A stretch of 64,000 nucleotides of DNA from Flagellimonas hymeniacidonis (GCF_008040165.1 NZ_VRUR01000002.1:1302001-1366000); one strand, 5' to 3'; numbered from the stretch's first letter, positions 1 through 9,290 are shown. Numbers and translations: made by a program. The notes: a model not told the origin generated them from the sequence alone.

Positions 1-117
1 ACCGGTGAATCAACAGGGCTTCCAACAACTCCAACTCCACCTGGGCATGCTTGGTTGATGAATCCTGGAACACATAGAGCTCATATTATGATAACCCCGC
101 CCAAAAAGAAGGGGTAG
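1..117 (+). CDS. C-terminal end of an unrecognised protein (partial)
   Basis: The reading frame starting at base 1 is open for 38 codons and ends at a TAG at 115-117. The visible tail is rich in proline and threonine and ends in PPKKKG. The gene begins upstream of the window. I do not recognise the family and cannot exclude a chance open frame, since 38 codons is short. Its stop lies 73 bases before the chosen ATG of the next gene, on the same strand. Confidence 0.4.
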   Translation, partial: TGESTGLPTTPTPPGHAWLMNPGTHRAHIMITPPKKKG

Positions 118-190
118 CGTTTCTCTTTCCGTAAATTAGTATTTTAAGGTGAATTTTACATTTCATACTTTTAATCAATACATTATTAAA

Positions 191-886
191 ATGGTAAAAT
201 TTAAAATAGGGATTTTAACAATGTTTTCTCTTTTAAGCTTCTTTAAAAATTCCCAAGCTCAAACTGGAGATTGGCCAAACTTACAAAAGTATCAAGAAGC
301 CAATTTAGCGCTCGAGGAGCCAAAAGAAGACGCAAATCGTGTAGTCTTTATGGGAAATTCGATTACTGAAGGGTGGGCCATTGCTAATCCATCATTTTTT
401 GAGGACAACCCCTATGTAAATCGTGGAATTAGTGGACAAACTACGCCACAAATGGTATTACGATTTCGTCAAGATGTAATTGATTTGAAACCAAAAATTG
501 TTGTAATCCTCGCTGGAACAAATGATATTGCTGGCAATACAGGCCCCATGACCTTGGAACAGATAAAAGATAACATTCTTTCCATGGTGGAATTAGCGGA
601 AGTAAACGGTATTTGCCCAATTGTAAGCTCTGTTCTTCCTGCATATGATTATTCATGGAGACCAGGTCTGGAACCTAACATTAAAATACCCGCCTTAAAT
701 AAAATGCTAAAAGACTTATCTGAAAATAAAGGGATCATTTATCTTGATTATTTCTCTGCCATGGCCGATGATAGAAATGGGCTTCCCAAAGCTTTGGCAG
801 AAGATGGCGTGCATCCTACTTTAAAAGGGTATCAAATAATGGAGGTTTTGGCAAAAAAGGCCATCGAAGAAGCTATACAGAAATAG
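191..886 (+). CDS. Exported SGNH/GDSL-family esterase
   Basis: Predicted 231-residue serine esterase. Residues 1-24 (MVKFKIG to SQAQ) form a signal peptide, so the enzyme should act in the periplasm or outside. SGNH landmarks are all visible: block I GNSIT with Ser57 (Asn replaces the usual Asp of GDS), block III GTND at 109-112, and block V DGVHPT with Asp205 and His208 as the rest of the triad. The family deacetylates or de-esterifies sugars or lipids; the substrate cannot be read from the sequence. The frame is open from a GTG at 149, but the ATG at 191 places a clean signal peptide at the N-terminus, so I chose it. It stands alone, 87 bases before the next gene. Confidence 0.85.
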   Translation: MVKFKIGILTMFSLLSFFKNSQAQTGDWPNLQKYQEANLALEEPKEDANRVVFMGNSITEGWAIANPSFFEDNPYVNRGISGQTTPQMVLRFRQDVIDLKPKIVVILAGTNDIAGNTGPMTLEQIKDNILSMVELAEVNGICPIVSSVLPAYDYSWRPGLEPNIKIPALNKMLKDLSENKGIIYLDYFSAMADDRNGLPKALAEDGVHPTLKGYQIMEVLAKKAIEEAIQK

Positions 887-973
887 ACTGTTTTGCTTCA
901 TTCGCCTATAAAATAGGAGCATTTATGTATATTTGATCAGCAGATTTAAAGGCCCCCCACAAAGTAATTCAAT

Positions 974-2752
974 GTGGAGTTAGTAAGCAACAGAGAAACT
1001 ACAATCGCTGTATTGCCCTTTAAGATTATTGGAGATGCAGTGTATATGAGTCCCATTATTCTGGGATTCACAGAAGATCTTATTATCAATTTTTCAAAAT
1101 TTATAGGGCTTTCCGTAATCTCCCAATATTCTACTCAAAATATATCTGATGTTTCTGAAAAAGAATCTGTAGCCCAGCTTGGTGCCGATTATATCATTAC
1201 AGGCAGCTTTCGTTCCTTTCGAGATAATTTTAGAATTGGTGTACAACTCATTAGAACAAGGGACAACAAAGTTATTTTTGCAGGCAATCATGATGAAACA
1301 TTAGAATCCATCTTATCTACACAGGATACTATCACCCAACAGATGGTCAATGTGCTACAGCAACAAATTGATCATGACCTCCTATCCTACTCATACCGAA
1401 AAGAGTCTGTTGAACTAGCGGCATATGAGAATTGGCTTTTGGGAATGAGCCTATTAAAAAAAGGCACTGTTGAAAGTGACCTTGCTGCTCGAGGACATTT
1501 TGAATCTGCATTGGCAATAGACCCCCAATTTGCAAGGGCCTATACTGGAATCTCCCTTTCTTATTTTAATGAATGGAGTTGTCAGCTCTGGGACCGATGG
1601 GATATTAGCCAAAAGGGAGCCCATGAATATGCATTAAAGGCCATTGAACTTGATGAAAATGACTATATCTCTTTGGCAGTGTTAGGTAGAACGTTCCTGT
1701 ACTTAGGAGACCATGATAAATCTGAGCATTATTTGAGGAAATCGCTCAGAATGAACCCTAATGATGCAGATAACCTTACCCTAATCGCATTTTGCATGGT
1801 TTATCTTGGCTATGCCAAAGAAGCAGAAAAGTTGTTTTTAAAAGCCAAAAACCTAAACCCACTTCATCCAGAAGTATACTTTCCATATGCTTCTTTTATT
1901 TATTTTGAATTGGGGGATTTTCACAAATCTGTTGAATTTGCAGAAAAGGTGACAAATACTTCGGTTTGGACAGATTTTGCCGCTTATGTATCAGCTGCTT
2001 ATTATCATCTCTCAGAATTTGATAAAATGCAACAGTTTTGGAAAAAATACCTCAGCCTGTTTAAAAAGAACATCAATAAAGGAATAGAGCCGACAACATT
2101 TGAGGCATTGGACTGGCAAAAAACGGTAAATCCATACAAGGTAAAATCAAACCTAGAACCATTTTGGAAACATATGGCTGGACATGACATCAAAGCTTCT
2201 GTTACTTTTCCTAAACCTGAATCTACTTTTAGAGGTAATTTCAAGATTGATGGAGAAATCTGGCAATTGGAGTACATGAAAGAATCTACAGTGCTAAAAG
2301 ATGCCAAAGGCTTGCACGATATTGCAAAACTATTGCAACAACCAGAGAAACAAATTCATTGCACAGAGCTAATGGGTAGTGTTCTGGATAGTGATGGCAC
2401 TGAACTTATTGACAAACAAGCTCTAAAAGATTACAAAAGTAGAATTCTCTCTCTACAAGCAGATATTGCCGATGCTGAAGAAATGGGACTGGCTATAAAA
2501 GTTGATACGCTTAGAGAAGAATATGAAAAATTGCTAAAACATTTGTCAGAGGCAACGGGCATTGCCAATAAACCCAGGAATACTGGCTCTACCTTGGAAA
2601 AAGCAAGATCAGCTGTGACTTGGCGTATACGAAGTGCAATCAAAAAAATTGAGAAGGCACACCCTCAGCTGGCAAAACACCTTTCAAATTCTATAAAAAC
2701 AGGGACCTTCTGCAGCTATGCGCCAGAGTCCCCGCATCAGTGGAGTATTTAG
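974..2752 (+). CDS. TolB-like / TPR protein with a C-terminal domain known from ATPase and cyclase regulators
   Basis: Predicted 592-residue cytoplasmic protein with no signal peptide or membrane segment. Residues 10-130 resemble the TolB-like N-terminal domain found in adenylate-cyclase-like and CadC-like proteins (IAVLPF, GFTEDLI, ADYIITGSF). Residues 145-360 are TPR-like helices (ALAIDPQFARAY, ALKAIELDEND, LRKSLRMNPNDADN). Residues 419-592 match my memory of a C-terminal module seen in large actinobacterial and myxobacterial AAA/cyclase/LuxR-type regulators: GEIWQLEY, KGLHDIAKLL, the KARSAVTWRIRSAIKKI helix and the near-terminal TGTFCSY. No cyclase, kinase or HTH domain is present. The start is GTG at 974, because an in-frame TAA lies at 965 and the first ATG falls inside the TolB domain. 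The role is probably regulatory scaffolding, which is an inference. Confidence 0.7.
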   Translation: MELVSNRETTIAVLPFKIIGDAVYMSPIILGFTEDLIINFSKFIGLSVISQYSTQNISDVSEKESVAQLGADYIITGSFRSFRDNFRIGVQLIRTRDNKVIFAGNHDETLESILSTQDTITQQMVNVLQQQIDHDLLSYSYRKESVELAAYENWLLGMSLLKKGTVESDLAARGHFESALAIDPQFARAYTGISLSYFNEWSCQLWDRWDISQKGAHEYALKAIELDENDYISLAVLGRTFLYLGDHDKSEHYLRKSLRMNPNDADNLTLIAFCMVYLGYAKEAEKLFLKAKNLNPLHPEVYFPYASFIYFELGDFHKSVEFAEKVTNTSVWTDFAAYVSAAYYHLSEFDKMQQFWKKYLSLFKKNINKGIEPTTFEALDWQKTVNPYKVKSNLEPFWKHMAGHDIKASVTFPKPESTFRGNFKIDGEIWQLEYMKESTVLKDAKGLHDIAKLLQQPEKQIHCTELMGSVLDSDGTELIDKQALKDYKSRILSLQADIADAEEMGLAIKVDTLREEYEKLLKHLSEATGIANKPRNTGSTLEKARSAVTWRIRSAIKKIEKAHPQLAKHLSNSIKTGTFCSYAPESPHQWSI

Positions 2753-2839
2753 TTCCTTACAGTACCCCCCTTACATTGTGAGGCAAAAACTTTTGCTTTT
2801 ATAATTGAATAACAACATTAAACTTATAAAAAGACAAAA

Positions 2840-3607
2840 ATGGAAACAATTTTGCAAAACTTACCAAATCCTTGGGAGGTCTTGGTAGATCCAATTTCAC
2901 TGATTGTATTGATCATGTATGGAGTGTTAATGCTTTGGGAAGGCCTCTTCCCCGCAAGGAAACTCCCAAAAATGAAACATTGGAAGTTGCGGGGGCTTAC
3001 CTCCTTTGCAGTGTTCTTTTATTTATCAACCTATTTCCCGCTTATATGGGATACATATTTGGTAGATTATCAAATTTTTGATTTAACAGCTCTGGGAACA
3101 GGTTGGGGCGCTTTTGTAGGGGTTATGATTTATGAATTTGCTCTTTATATATGGCATAGAAGCATGCACAAAAATGATAAGCTATGGAAAGTTTTTCATC
3201 AAATGCATCATAGTGCAGAGCGAATGGATAGCTATGGCGCCTTTTATTTCAGTCCAATGGATATGATAGGGTTCACATTTCTAGGTAGTCTATGCCTGGT
3301 CGTAATAGCCGGTTTCACTGCAGAAGCATCAACCTTATTTATTCTAATCACCACATTCTTAGGAATCTTTCAACATAGTAACATCAAAACACCAGCTTGG
3401 ATAGGATACATTATTCAAAGACCCGAAGCGCATACTGTGCATCATGCTAAAGGAATACATGGCTATAATTATTCAGATATTCCACTTTTTGATATCATTT
3501 TCGGCACTTTTAAAAATCCTGCCAAATACGAACACGAAACGGGATTTTATCATGGAGCATCAGCCAAAGTTTGGGATATGATAACATTTAAAGATGTTAA
3601 CAAGTAA
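2840..3607 (+). CDS. Sterol desaturase / fatty acid hydroxylase family membrane enzyme
   Basis: Predicted 255-residue integral membrane di-iron oxygenase. Hydrophobic segments lie near residues 18-35, 53-70, 90-105 and 143-180. The eight-histidine signature is complete: HRSMH (His106, His110), HQMHH (His120, His123, His124) and HTVHH (His198, His201, His202). Members hydroxylate or desaturate lipid chains or sterols using O2; the substrate here is unknown. It starts 87 bases after the TolB/TPR gene and is followed after 15 bases by the homocysteine methyltransferase-like gene, so 2840-4976 is probably one transcript. Confidence 0.87.
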   Translation: METILQNLPNPWEVLVDPISLIVLIMYGVLMLWEGLFPARKLPKMKHWKLRGLTSFAVFFYLSTYFPLIWDTYLVDYQIFDLTALGTGWGAFVGVMIYEFALYIWHRSMHKNDKLWKVFHQMHHSAERMDSYGAFYFSPMDMIGFTFLGSLCLVVIAGFTAEASTLFILITTFLGIFQHSNIKTPAWIGYIIQRPEAHTVHHAKGIHGYNYSDIPLFDIIFGTFKNPAKYEHETGFYHGASAKVWDMITFKDVNK

Positions 3608-3622
3608 CAAAACAAAGGTGTT

Positions 3623-4579
3623 ATGGATTTTGATAAAAATGTACCATTCATGGGTCCAATGTTGACCGATGGAGGACTTGAAACAGAACTGATTTTTCAT
3701 CATAATATTGATTTACCCCATTTTGCGGCCTTTGTCACATTGAATAATATCCAACATACCAATGTTGTTTTAAATTACTATAGACGATATCTGGAATTAG
3801 CAAGACAATATGGTACGGGGTTCATTTTAGAAAGTCCGACATGGAGGGCTAACTACGATTGGGCTTATAAATTGGGGTATTCCACAAAGGAACTTGAGGC
3901 AATTAACATAAAATCGATTGCCGTATTGAATACACTTAAGGATGCGTATAAAAACAAGGTAAATGAAATATTGATTAGCGGTTGTGTGGGTCCCCGTTTT
4001 GATGGATACAGCATAATTGAGGTGATGAGCGCCAAGGAGGCAAAACAATACCACATACAGCAGATTGAAGCCTTTAAAAAAGCTGGAGTTGACCATGTTA
4101 CCGGGATTACCGTAAATTACCTTGCAGAAGGCATGGGTATCGTCAAGGCTGCAAAAGAAAAAGGGCTCCCTGTGGTTATTTCATGGACTACAGAAATGGA
4201 TGGAAGGCTTCCAAGTGGTGAAAGCCTCCAAGAAGTAATCGATACCATAGATAAGGAAACTGATTACTACCCTAGCTACTATATGGTGAATTGCGCACAC
4301 CCCTCTCACTTTGTGGATCAATTAAAGCCAAAATCCAATTGGAGGGAGAGGATTATGGGAATAAGAGCAAACGCCTCATGTAAAAGTCACGAAGAACTTG
4401 ACAATTCAAATGTGTTAGAATCTGGTGATAAGATAGAATTATCCAATTGGTATGCCACCCTAAAAGAAATTTTGCCAAATCTCAACGTTTTTGGTGGATG
4501 TTGCGGGACGGATAGTTCCCATATTGAAGCCATTTGCAGTAAACTTTTTAAAGAGATCAGGCATGAAAAGTCATTTTGA
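3623..4579 (+). CDS. Homocysteine S-methyltransferase family protein
   Basis: Predicted 318-residue (beta/alpha)8-barrel methyltransferase. The N-terminal TDGGLETEL block and the zinc-binding cysteines are present: one in MVNCAHPSHF near residue 227, and Cys293-Cys294 in FGGCCGTDSSH. With all three zinc thiolates in place it should be catalytically competent to pass a methyl group to homocysteine or another thiol from a donor such as S-methylmethionine. It lacks cobalamin and folate domains, so it is the MHT/BHMT-like type, not MetH. It overlaps the next gene by 17 bases, which suggests translational coupling. Confidence 0.87.
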   Translation: MDFDKNVPFMGPMLTDGGLETELIFHHNIDLPHFAAFVTLNNIQHTNVVLNYYRRYLELARQYGTGFILESPTWRANYDWAYKLGYSTKELEAINIKSIAVLNTLKDAYKNKVNEILISGCVGPRFDGYSIIEVMSAKEAKQYHIQQIEAFKKAGVDHVTGITVNYLAEGMGIVKAAKEKGLPVVISWTTEMDGRLPSGESLQEVIDTIDKETDYYPSYYMVNCAHPSHFVDQLKPKSNWRERIMGIRANASCKSHEELDNSNVLESGDKIELSNWYATLKEILPNLNVFGGCCGTDSSHIEAICSKLFKEIRHEKSF

Positions 4580-4976
4580 GCTTAACGATACAGAATTTGT
4601 GCAGAAGTTTGAAGATTGTAGTCTAGAGCCATCACTTTTTAATCATGGAGCTCATCTAAGACTGGCATGGTACTATATTAAAGAATTTGGGGTTGAAAAA
4701 GCAATTAAAAAAACATGTGCAGCCATAAAACAGTTCGACCTTGTACATGGAAAGGGCGACAAGTTTCATACTACCATTACCGTAGCCTCAGTCAAAATGG
4801 TATATCATTTTATGCAGAAGTCACAAAATTCAGACTTTCAGACTTTTATGCACAAGTTTCCAAGGCTGAAAATTGCCTTCAAAGAATTGTTAGATCAGCA
4901 TTATGGGATTGATATCTTTTCAAACGAGGAAGCAAGAGTTCGTTATATAAACCCAGATATTTTACCCTTTGATTAG
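4563..4976 (+). CDS. Conserved small protein of unknown function
   Basis: Predicted 137-residue soluble protein. The frame is open from 4491, but the ATG at 4563 (MKSHFELNDTEF) is the natural start and overlaps the end of the methyltransferase gene by 17 bases. It contains a patterned core with FNHGAHLRLAWYYI near residues 26-39 and KFHTTITVA near 67-75. The conserved-looking His and Lys residues suggest an enzyme or ligand-binding fold, but I do not recognise a named family. Coupling to the upstream gene suggests a related task. Confidence 0.75.
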   Translation: MKSHFELNDTEFVQKFEDCSLEPSLFNHGAHLRLAWYYIKEFGVEKAIKKTCAAIKQFDLVHGKGDKFHTTITVASVKMVYHFMQKSQNSDFQTFMHKFPRLKIAFKELLDQHYGIDIFSNEEARVRYINPDILPFD

Positions 4977-5015
4977 AACAGTATATCGCCCTTTGGAATT
5001 TAGTTAATTTGCACA

Positions 5016-6023
5016 ATGCAATATCCCAAGGTCAGTATTTTAATTCCCTTTAAAAACACAGCACATTTTCTTTCTGAATGTTTGGATTCCATTCAACATC
5101 AGAACTATAGCAACTGGGAGGTTTTAGCGATTGATGATCATTCCAGTGATACAAGCTTGGATTTGCTAAAGTCCTATGCAAAAAAGGACTCCAGAATCAG
5201 GGTGTTTGCCAATAATGGAGCCGGCATTATACCCGCACTTCGATTGGCATATTCAAAAAGTACAGGGCATTTTGTTACCAGAATGGATTCTGATGATATC
5301 ATGAAACCAGAGCGTTTACAACTAATGGCAATGTCTTTGCTTGAAAAAGGAAAAGGTCATGTCGCAGTCGGGCAAGTAAAATATTTTTCCGATCAGGGCA
5401 TTAGTGATGGGTATGCCAAATATGAAAAATGGTTGAATCAATTGACAAAGGAAGGAGCCAATTACACTGAAATTTATAAAGAATGCGTAATCCCCTCCCC
5501 TTGTTGGATGGTATCACGAGAAGATTTTGAAGCTTGCGGTGCGTTTGAACCCAATAGATATCCCGAGGATTACGACCTTACGTTTCGGTTTTATGAAAAA
5601 GGGCTAAAAGTGATCCCATGCAATCACATACTGCACCTTTGGCGTGACTACGATAGCAGAACTTCCAGAACACATGAACATTATGCCCAAAATTATTTTT
5701 TGGACATCAAACTCCATTACTTTTTACGTCTGGATTACGATATTGATAGGCCGCTTGTGATTTGGGGAGCCGGATTCAAAGGAAAAGCGATTGCCAAAAA
5801 CTTATTGGAGCAAGGTATTGCCTTTGTTTGGCTATGCGATAATCCGAAAAAAATTGGAAAGAAAATTTATGGCAAAGAACTGGTCCACTTTAAAGCATTG
5901 GAAGGCTTGCAAAACCCTCAAAGCATTGTTACCGTAGCAAATGAAGCTGCCCAAAAGGAAATAAGAAGCTTTTTTCTCAGTTTAGACCAACAGCCGATGC
6001 TAGATTATTTCTTCTTTTGCTAA
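5016..6023 (+). CDS. Family 2 glycosyltransferase with a C-terminal Rossmann-like domain
   Basis: Predicted 335-residue cytoplasmic glycosyltransferase. Residues 1-220 form a GT-A fold of family GT2: VSILIPFKN, the nucleotide-binding IDDHSSD, and the DXD-type metal site TRMDSDD; PEDYDLTFRF fits the acceptor region. Residues about 245-330 look like a separate small nucleotide-binding domain (VIWGAGFKGKAIAKNLLEQG followed by WLCDNP), as in PglD-type proteins and some sugar-modifying enzymes. The likely job is sugar transfer to a cell-surface glycan. It lies 39 bases after the previous gene and 91 bases before the BatA-like gene. Confidence 0.85.
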   Translation: MQYPKVSILIPFKNTAHFLSECLDSIQHQNYSNWEVLAIDDHSSDTSLDLLKSYAKKDSRIRVFANNGAGIIPALRLAYSKSTGHFVTRMDSDDIMKPERLQLMAMSLLEKGKGHVAVGQVKYFSDQGISDGYAKYEKWLNQLTKEGANYTEIYKECVIPSPCWMVSREDFEACGAFEPNRYPEDYDLTFRFYEKGLKVIPCNHILHLWRDYDSRTSRTHEHYAQNYFLDIKLHYFLRLDYDIDRPLVIWGAGFKGKAIAKNLLEQGIAFVWLCDNPKKIGKKIYGKELVHFKALEGLQNPQSIVTVANEAAQKEIRSFFLSLDQQPMLDYFFFC

Positions 6024-6089
6024 AAACGCCCAATTAAAATTACCAAACTCTTAACAGGGAAAACTTCAAATCAAAACTGTATTAATCCC

Positions 6090-6097
6090 TATATTTG
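6090..6097 (+). promoter_or_regulatory. Candidate Bacteroidota -7 promoter element (TATATTTG)
   Basis: Matches the Bacteroidota -7 consensus TAnnTTTG and lies 17 bases before the ATG at 6115. I see no TTG at the expected -33 spacing, so this is only half of a promoter. Confidence 0.35.
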
Positions 6098-6114
6098 CTT
6101 AATCAAAGTTGGGA

Positions 6115-8037
6115 ATGCAGTTTAAACATCCAGAAATCCTTTGGGCCTTAGTACTTCTTGCCATTCCTATTTTAATCCATCTTTTTCAATTACGTCGATT
6201 TAAGAAAACACCTTTTACCAATGTAGCTATGCTACAAAAAGTTGTTTCCGAATCCCGAAAGAGCAATTCACTTAAAAAATGGCTTTTATTGTTGACTAGG
6301 CTCTTGCTACTTGCTTCAATTGTAATAGCATTTTCACAACCCTTTTCAGCGACAAATACTGCTTTACAAGAAAAGGAAACCGTAATATACTTAGATGATT
6401 CCTTCAGTATGCAGGCAAAAAGCAATGGACTTTCATTATTGCGAAAGTCTGTTCAGGATTTAATAAAGAATATTGATGCTGAGCAAGAATTCAGTCTTTT
6501 TACCAATGAAAAAAGTTATAAAAATGTAACGATTAAGGACATTCAAAATGGTTTGCTGGAACTCCCCTATACCCATAAACAATTAAACCTTGGTGATATT
6601 CAGCTTAAGGCAAATACATTTTTCACTACGTCCGACGCTTCCGTAAAGAACTTAATCCTGATTTCTGATTTTCAACAAAGAATAATCAACACCAAAGACG
6701 AGCTGGCAAAGAATATGAATTCCCATTTTGTTCCTATACAGCCGCAGAATACTCAAAATGTTGCCATTGACTCCGTATACCTGCAAGATAATTTATCAAG
6801 TCAGGCTTCACTTACGGTATTACTTTCAGGAGGTTTACAAGATGAAAGTTTACCCATTTCACTTTATGATAAGGAGACATTAATAGCTAAAACTTCTGCA
6901 AAATTTAATCCTAGAGGTAATGCTGAAGTCGCTTTTTCAGTTCCTAACAATCAAGAAATTCTTGGTAGAATACAAATTGCAGACAATAGCCTTTCATATG
7001 ATAATCAGTTTTTCTTCAATATTCAAAAAAGACCAACAATAAAGGTTTTGGCAATAAACGAATCAGACGATTCTTTTCTAAAGCGACTTTATCCTTCGGA
7101 TGAGTTTTCCTTTAAAAGTTTTCCTTTGAATCAACTGGATTACAGCATATTGGCAGAGCAACATCTTGTAGTTTTAAATCATTTGAAATCCATTCCCAAT
7201 AGTTTGCAAAAGGCACTGCGGTCTTTTAAAGCTAATGGTGGTACACTAATCGTAATACCAGCTGTAGAAAGCGATTTGGATTCTTACAACCAATTCTTAA
7301 CGGGTTTCTTTTCTTCTAAACTCTTAGAAAACTTAGCCATAACCAAAAAGATAACCTCCATTTCTTTTGAACATCCTTTATATAAAAATGTTTTTGAAAA
7401 AGAAGTGTCCAATTTTCAATACCCATCGGTCAAGGAGTATTTTAAAGTACAGACCCGAGCCCCAAAAATACTTTCGTTTGAAGGAAATGAACCCTTTTTA
7501 TCTGGCAGGGATGGTTTCTATCTTTTCTCTTCCTCTTTGGAAAATGAGCATTCCAACTTTAAAAACTCTCCGTTGATTGTTCCCACATTTTACAATATGG
7601 CGGTTCTAGGGTTACAAGCATCGAACATCTATCATAATCTAAGGGAACCCAACACCATCGATATCCCTATTGAAGTAGGTAGTGATAATATACTGAATGT
7701 ATCCAAAGAAGGGTATGAATTTATTCCCTTACAGCAAGCGTATCCAAAAAAAGTAAGGCTACTATTTAATGACAACCCTACCGTTGATGGTATTTTTTCC
7801 ATAAACAATCAAAGTGATTCCATACAGCAAATTAGCTTTAATTACCCAAGAGAAGAGAGCCAACTCAACTATTTTAATGTTGAAAGCCTGGGGAATATTA
7901 GTACCCAGGATTCGATTACCGCTCTTTTTGAATCGCTGGAAGAGGAAAACAGCATTGCTGCTTATTGGAAATGGTTTGTTATTTTAGCGCTGCTTCTTGC
8001 GCTTATTGAAGTGATTATTCAAAAATTCATTACATGA
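6115..8037 (+). CDS. BatA-like membrane protein with divergent von Willebrand A region
   Basis: Predicted 640-residue inner-membrane protein. Residues 1-80 match the BatA (aerotolerance regulator) N-terminal domain: FKHPEILWALVLLAIPILIH, then a basic turn (QLRRFKKTPFTNVAML) and a second helix near 57-75. Residues about 90-210 look like a VWA fold (VIYLDDSFSMQA, a variant DxSxS site; LILISDFQQR). The middle is a large extracytoplasmic region and a final helix spans about 617-637. I chose ATG 6115 over a TTG at 6109. The next gene begins inside its stop codon region (ATG at 8034), so the two are translationally coupled. The family is linked to aerotolerance in Bacteroides; the biochemical role is unknown. 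Confidence 0.82.
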   Translation: MQFKHPEILWALVLLAIPILIHLFQLRRFKKTPFTNVAMLQKVVSESRKSNSLKKWLLLLTRLLLLASIVIAFSQPFSATNTALQEKETVIYLDDSFSMQAKSNGLSLLRKSVQDLIKNIDAEQEFSLFTNEKSYKNVTIKDIQNGLLELPYTHKQLNLGDIQLKANTFFTTSDASVKNLILISDFQQRIINTKDELAKNMNSHFVPIQPQNTQNVAIDSVYLQDNLSSQASLTVLLSGGLQDESLPISLYDKETLIAKTSAKFNPRGNAEVAFSVPNNQEILGRIQIADNSLSYDNQFFFNIQKRPTIKVLAINESDDSFLKRLYPSDEFSFKSFPLNQLDYSILAEQHLVVLNHLKSIPNSLQKALRSFKANGGTLIVIPAVESDLDSYNQFLTGFFSSKLLENLAITKKITSISFEHPLYKNVFEKEVSNFQYPSVKEYFKVQTRAPKILSFEGNEPFLSGRDGFYLFSSSLENEHSNFKNSPLIVPTFYNMAVLGLQASNIYHNLREPNTIDIPIEVGSDNILNVSKEGYEFIPLQQAYPKKVRLLFNDNPTVDGIFSINNQSDSIQQISFNYPREESQLNYFNVESLGNISTQDSITALFESLEEENSIAAYWKWFVILALLLALIEVIIQKFIT

Positions 8038-9287
8038 ACATTCTGCTAAAATCTGCAAAAATAGTGTACCCCAAAAACAAGGCTATACATTTAAAAAAGC
8101 GGGACATTCTTATTAAAAATGGGGTTATTGAAAAAATTGCGGCAACTATTGAGCAACCATCCAACATAAAATCATTGGAGCACACAAACCTTCATGTTTC
8201 CTTAGGTTGGCTGGATAGTAGTGTAAGTTTTGGAGAGCCCGGTTTTGAGGAACGTGAAACGATAGATAACGGAATACATGTTGCCGGACAAAGTGGTTTT
8301 ACCGATATCATTCTTAATCCAAATACTAATCCCTTGCCCGATTCAAGTTCGGACATTGTCTTTTTAAGAGAACGGGCAAAGGGCAAGAGCACAAATTTAC
8401 ATCCGCTTGGGTGCCTTACCACCAAATCTGACGGAAGGGATCTTGCGGAACTTTTTGATATGAAGAATGCCGGTGCAGTAGCTTTCTACGATTTTAAAAG
8501 GGAAATTTCCAATCCTAACCTTTTAAAAATTGCTTTACTATATGCGCAAAACTTTGAAGGGTTGATTTACTCTTTTGCCCAGGACGGGCAAATTATTGGA
8601 AAGGGTATCGTACATGAGGGGGAAGTTTCCACAAAGCTAGGCCTTAAAGGAATCCCTGCCTTGGCAGAGGAGCTTCGAATTTCTAGAGATCTCTTTATTT
8701 TGGAATACACGGGAGGAAAATTGCATATCCCAACCATTTCATCGGCAAATTCAGTGAAGTTGATTGCAAATGCCAAAAAGAAAGGATTAGATGTGAGTTG
8801 TAGCGTGTCCATTCACAATCTTATGTTTACTGATGAGACCCTTACAACATTCAACTCCAACTATAAAGTATCCCCACCACTGCGTAGCAAATCGGATAAT
8901 AAAGCATTGATTAAAGGCTTAAAAGATGGCAGTATTGATTATGTCACATCTGATCATATGCCCATTGATATTGAAGAGAAAAGAGTTGAATTTGACAATG
9001 CTGTAGATGGCACCATTGGTTTGGAATCTGCTTTTGGAAGCTTAAATCAACTCTTTCATTTGGAGGAAACTATTTCATTTTTAACCAAAGGGCATGAGCG
9101 TTTTGGTCTACAAGCTCCAGTATTGGAAGAAGGCCAACAAGCATGCCTAACGCTATTTGATCCTAACCAGGAAACGACATTTAGCTTGGAAAATATTCTT
9201 TCCACTTCAAAAAACAGTATGTTTTTGGGAACTCCGCAAAAGGGCAAGGTTTACGGAATAATTAATAATAATCAAATCTTAATATAA
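8034..9287 (+). CDS. Dihydroorotase-like protein lacking the metal-binding HxH motif (probable pseudo-enzyme)
   Basis: Predicted 417-residue amidohydrolase-fold protein related to PyrC/allantoinase. An active enzyme has Asp-x-His-x-His-x-Arg-Glu-Pro-Gly; here the aligned run is Asp61-Ser-Ser63-Val-Ser65-Phe-Gly67-Glu-Pro-Gly, so both metal His and the substrate-binding Arg are lost. The usual HAED block is SFAQDG. Asp306-His307 (TSDHMP) and His230 remain. The overall length and fold are intact with no frameshift, so it is maintained for something other than standard dihydroorotase chemistry. It overlaps the BatA-like gene by 4 bases and is followed after 3 bases by a small membrane protein gene. 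Databases would probably call it dihydroorotase; I would not call it pyrC. Confidence 0.85.
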   Translation: MNILLKSAKIVYPKNKAIHLKKRDILIKNGVIEKIAATIEQPSNIKSLEHTNLHVSLGWLDSSVSFGEPGFEERETIDNGIHVAGQSGFTDIILNPNTNPLPDSSSDIVFLRERAKGKSTNLHPLGCLTTKSDGRDLAELFDMKNAGAVAFYDFKREISNPNLLKIALLYAQNFEGLIYSFAQDGQIIGKGIVHEGEVSTKLGLKGIPALAEELRISRDLFILEYTGGKLHIPTISSANSVKLIANAKKKGLDVSCSVSIHNLMFTDETLTTFNSNYKVSPPLRSKSDNKALIKGLKDGSIDYVTSDHMPIDIEEKRVEFDNAVDGTIGLESAFGSLNQLFHLEETISFLTKGHERFGLQAPVLEEGQQACLTLFDPNQETTFSLENILSTSKNSMFLGTPQKGKVYGIINNNQILI

Positions 9288-9290
9288 CCA

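Noticed and set aside
8034-9287. A true pyrC dihydroorotase
   Set aside because: The HxH metal motif and the substrate Arg are absent, so the name would overstate activity.
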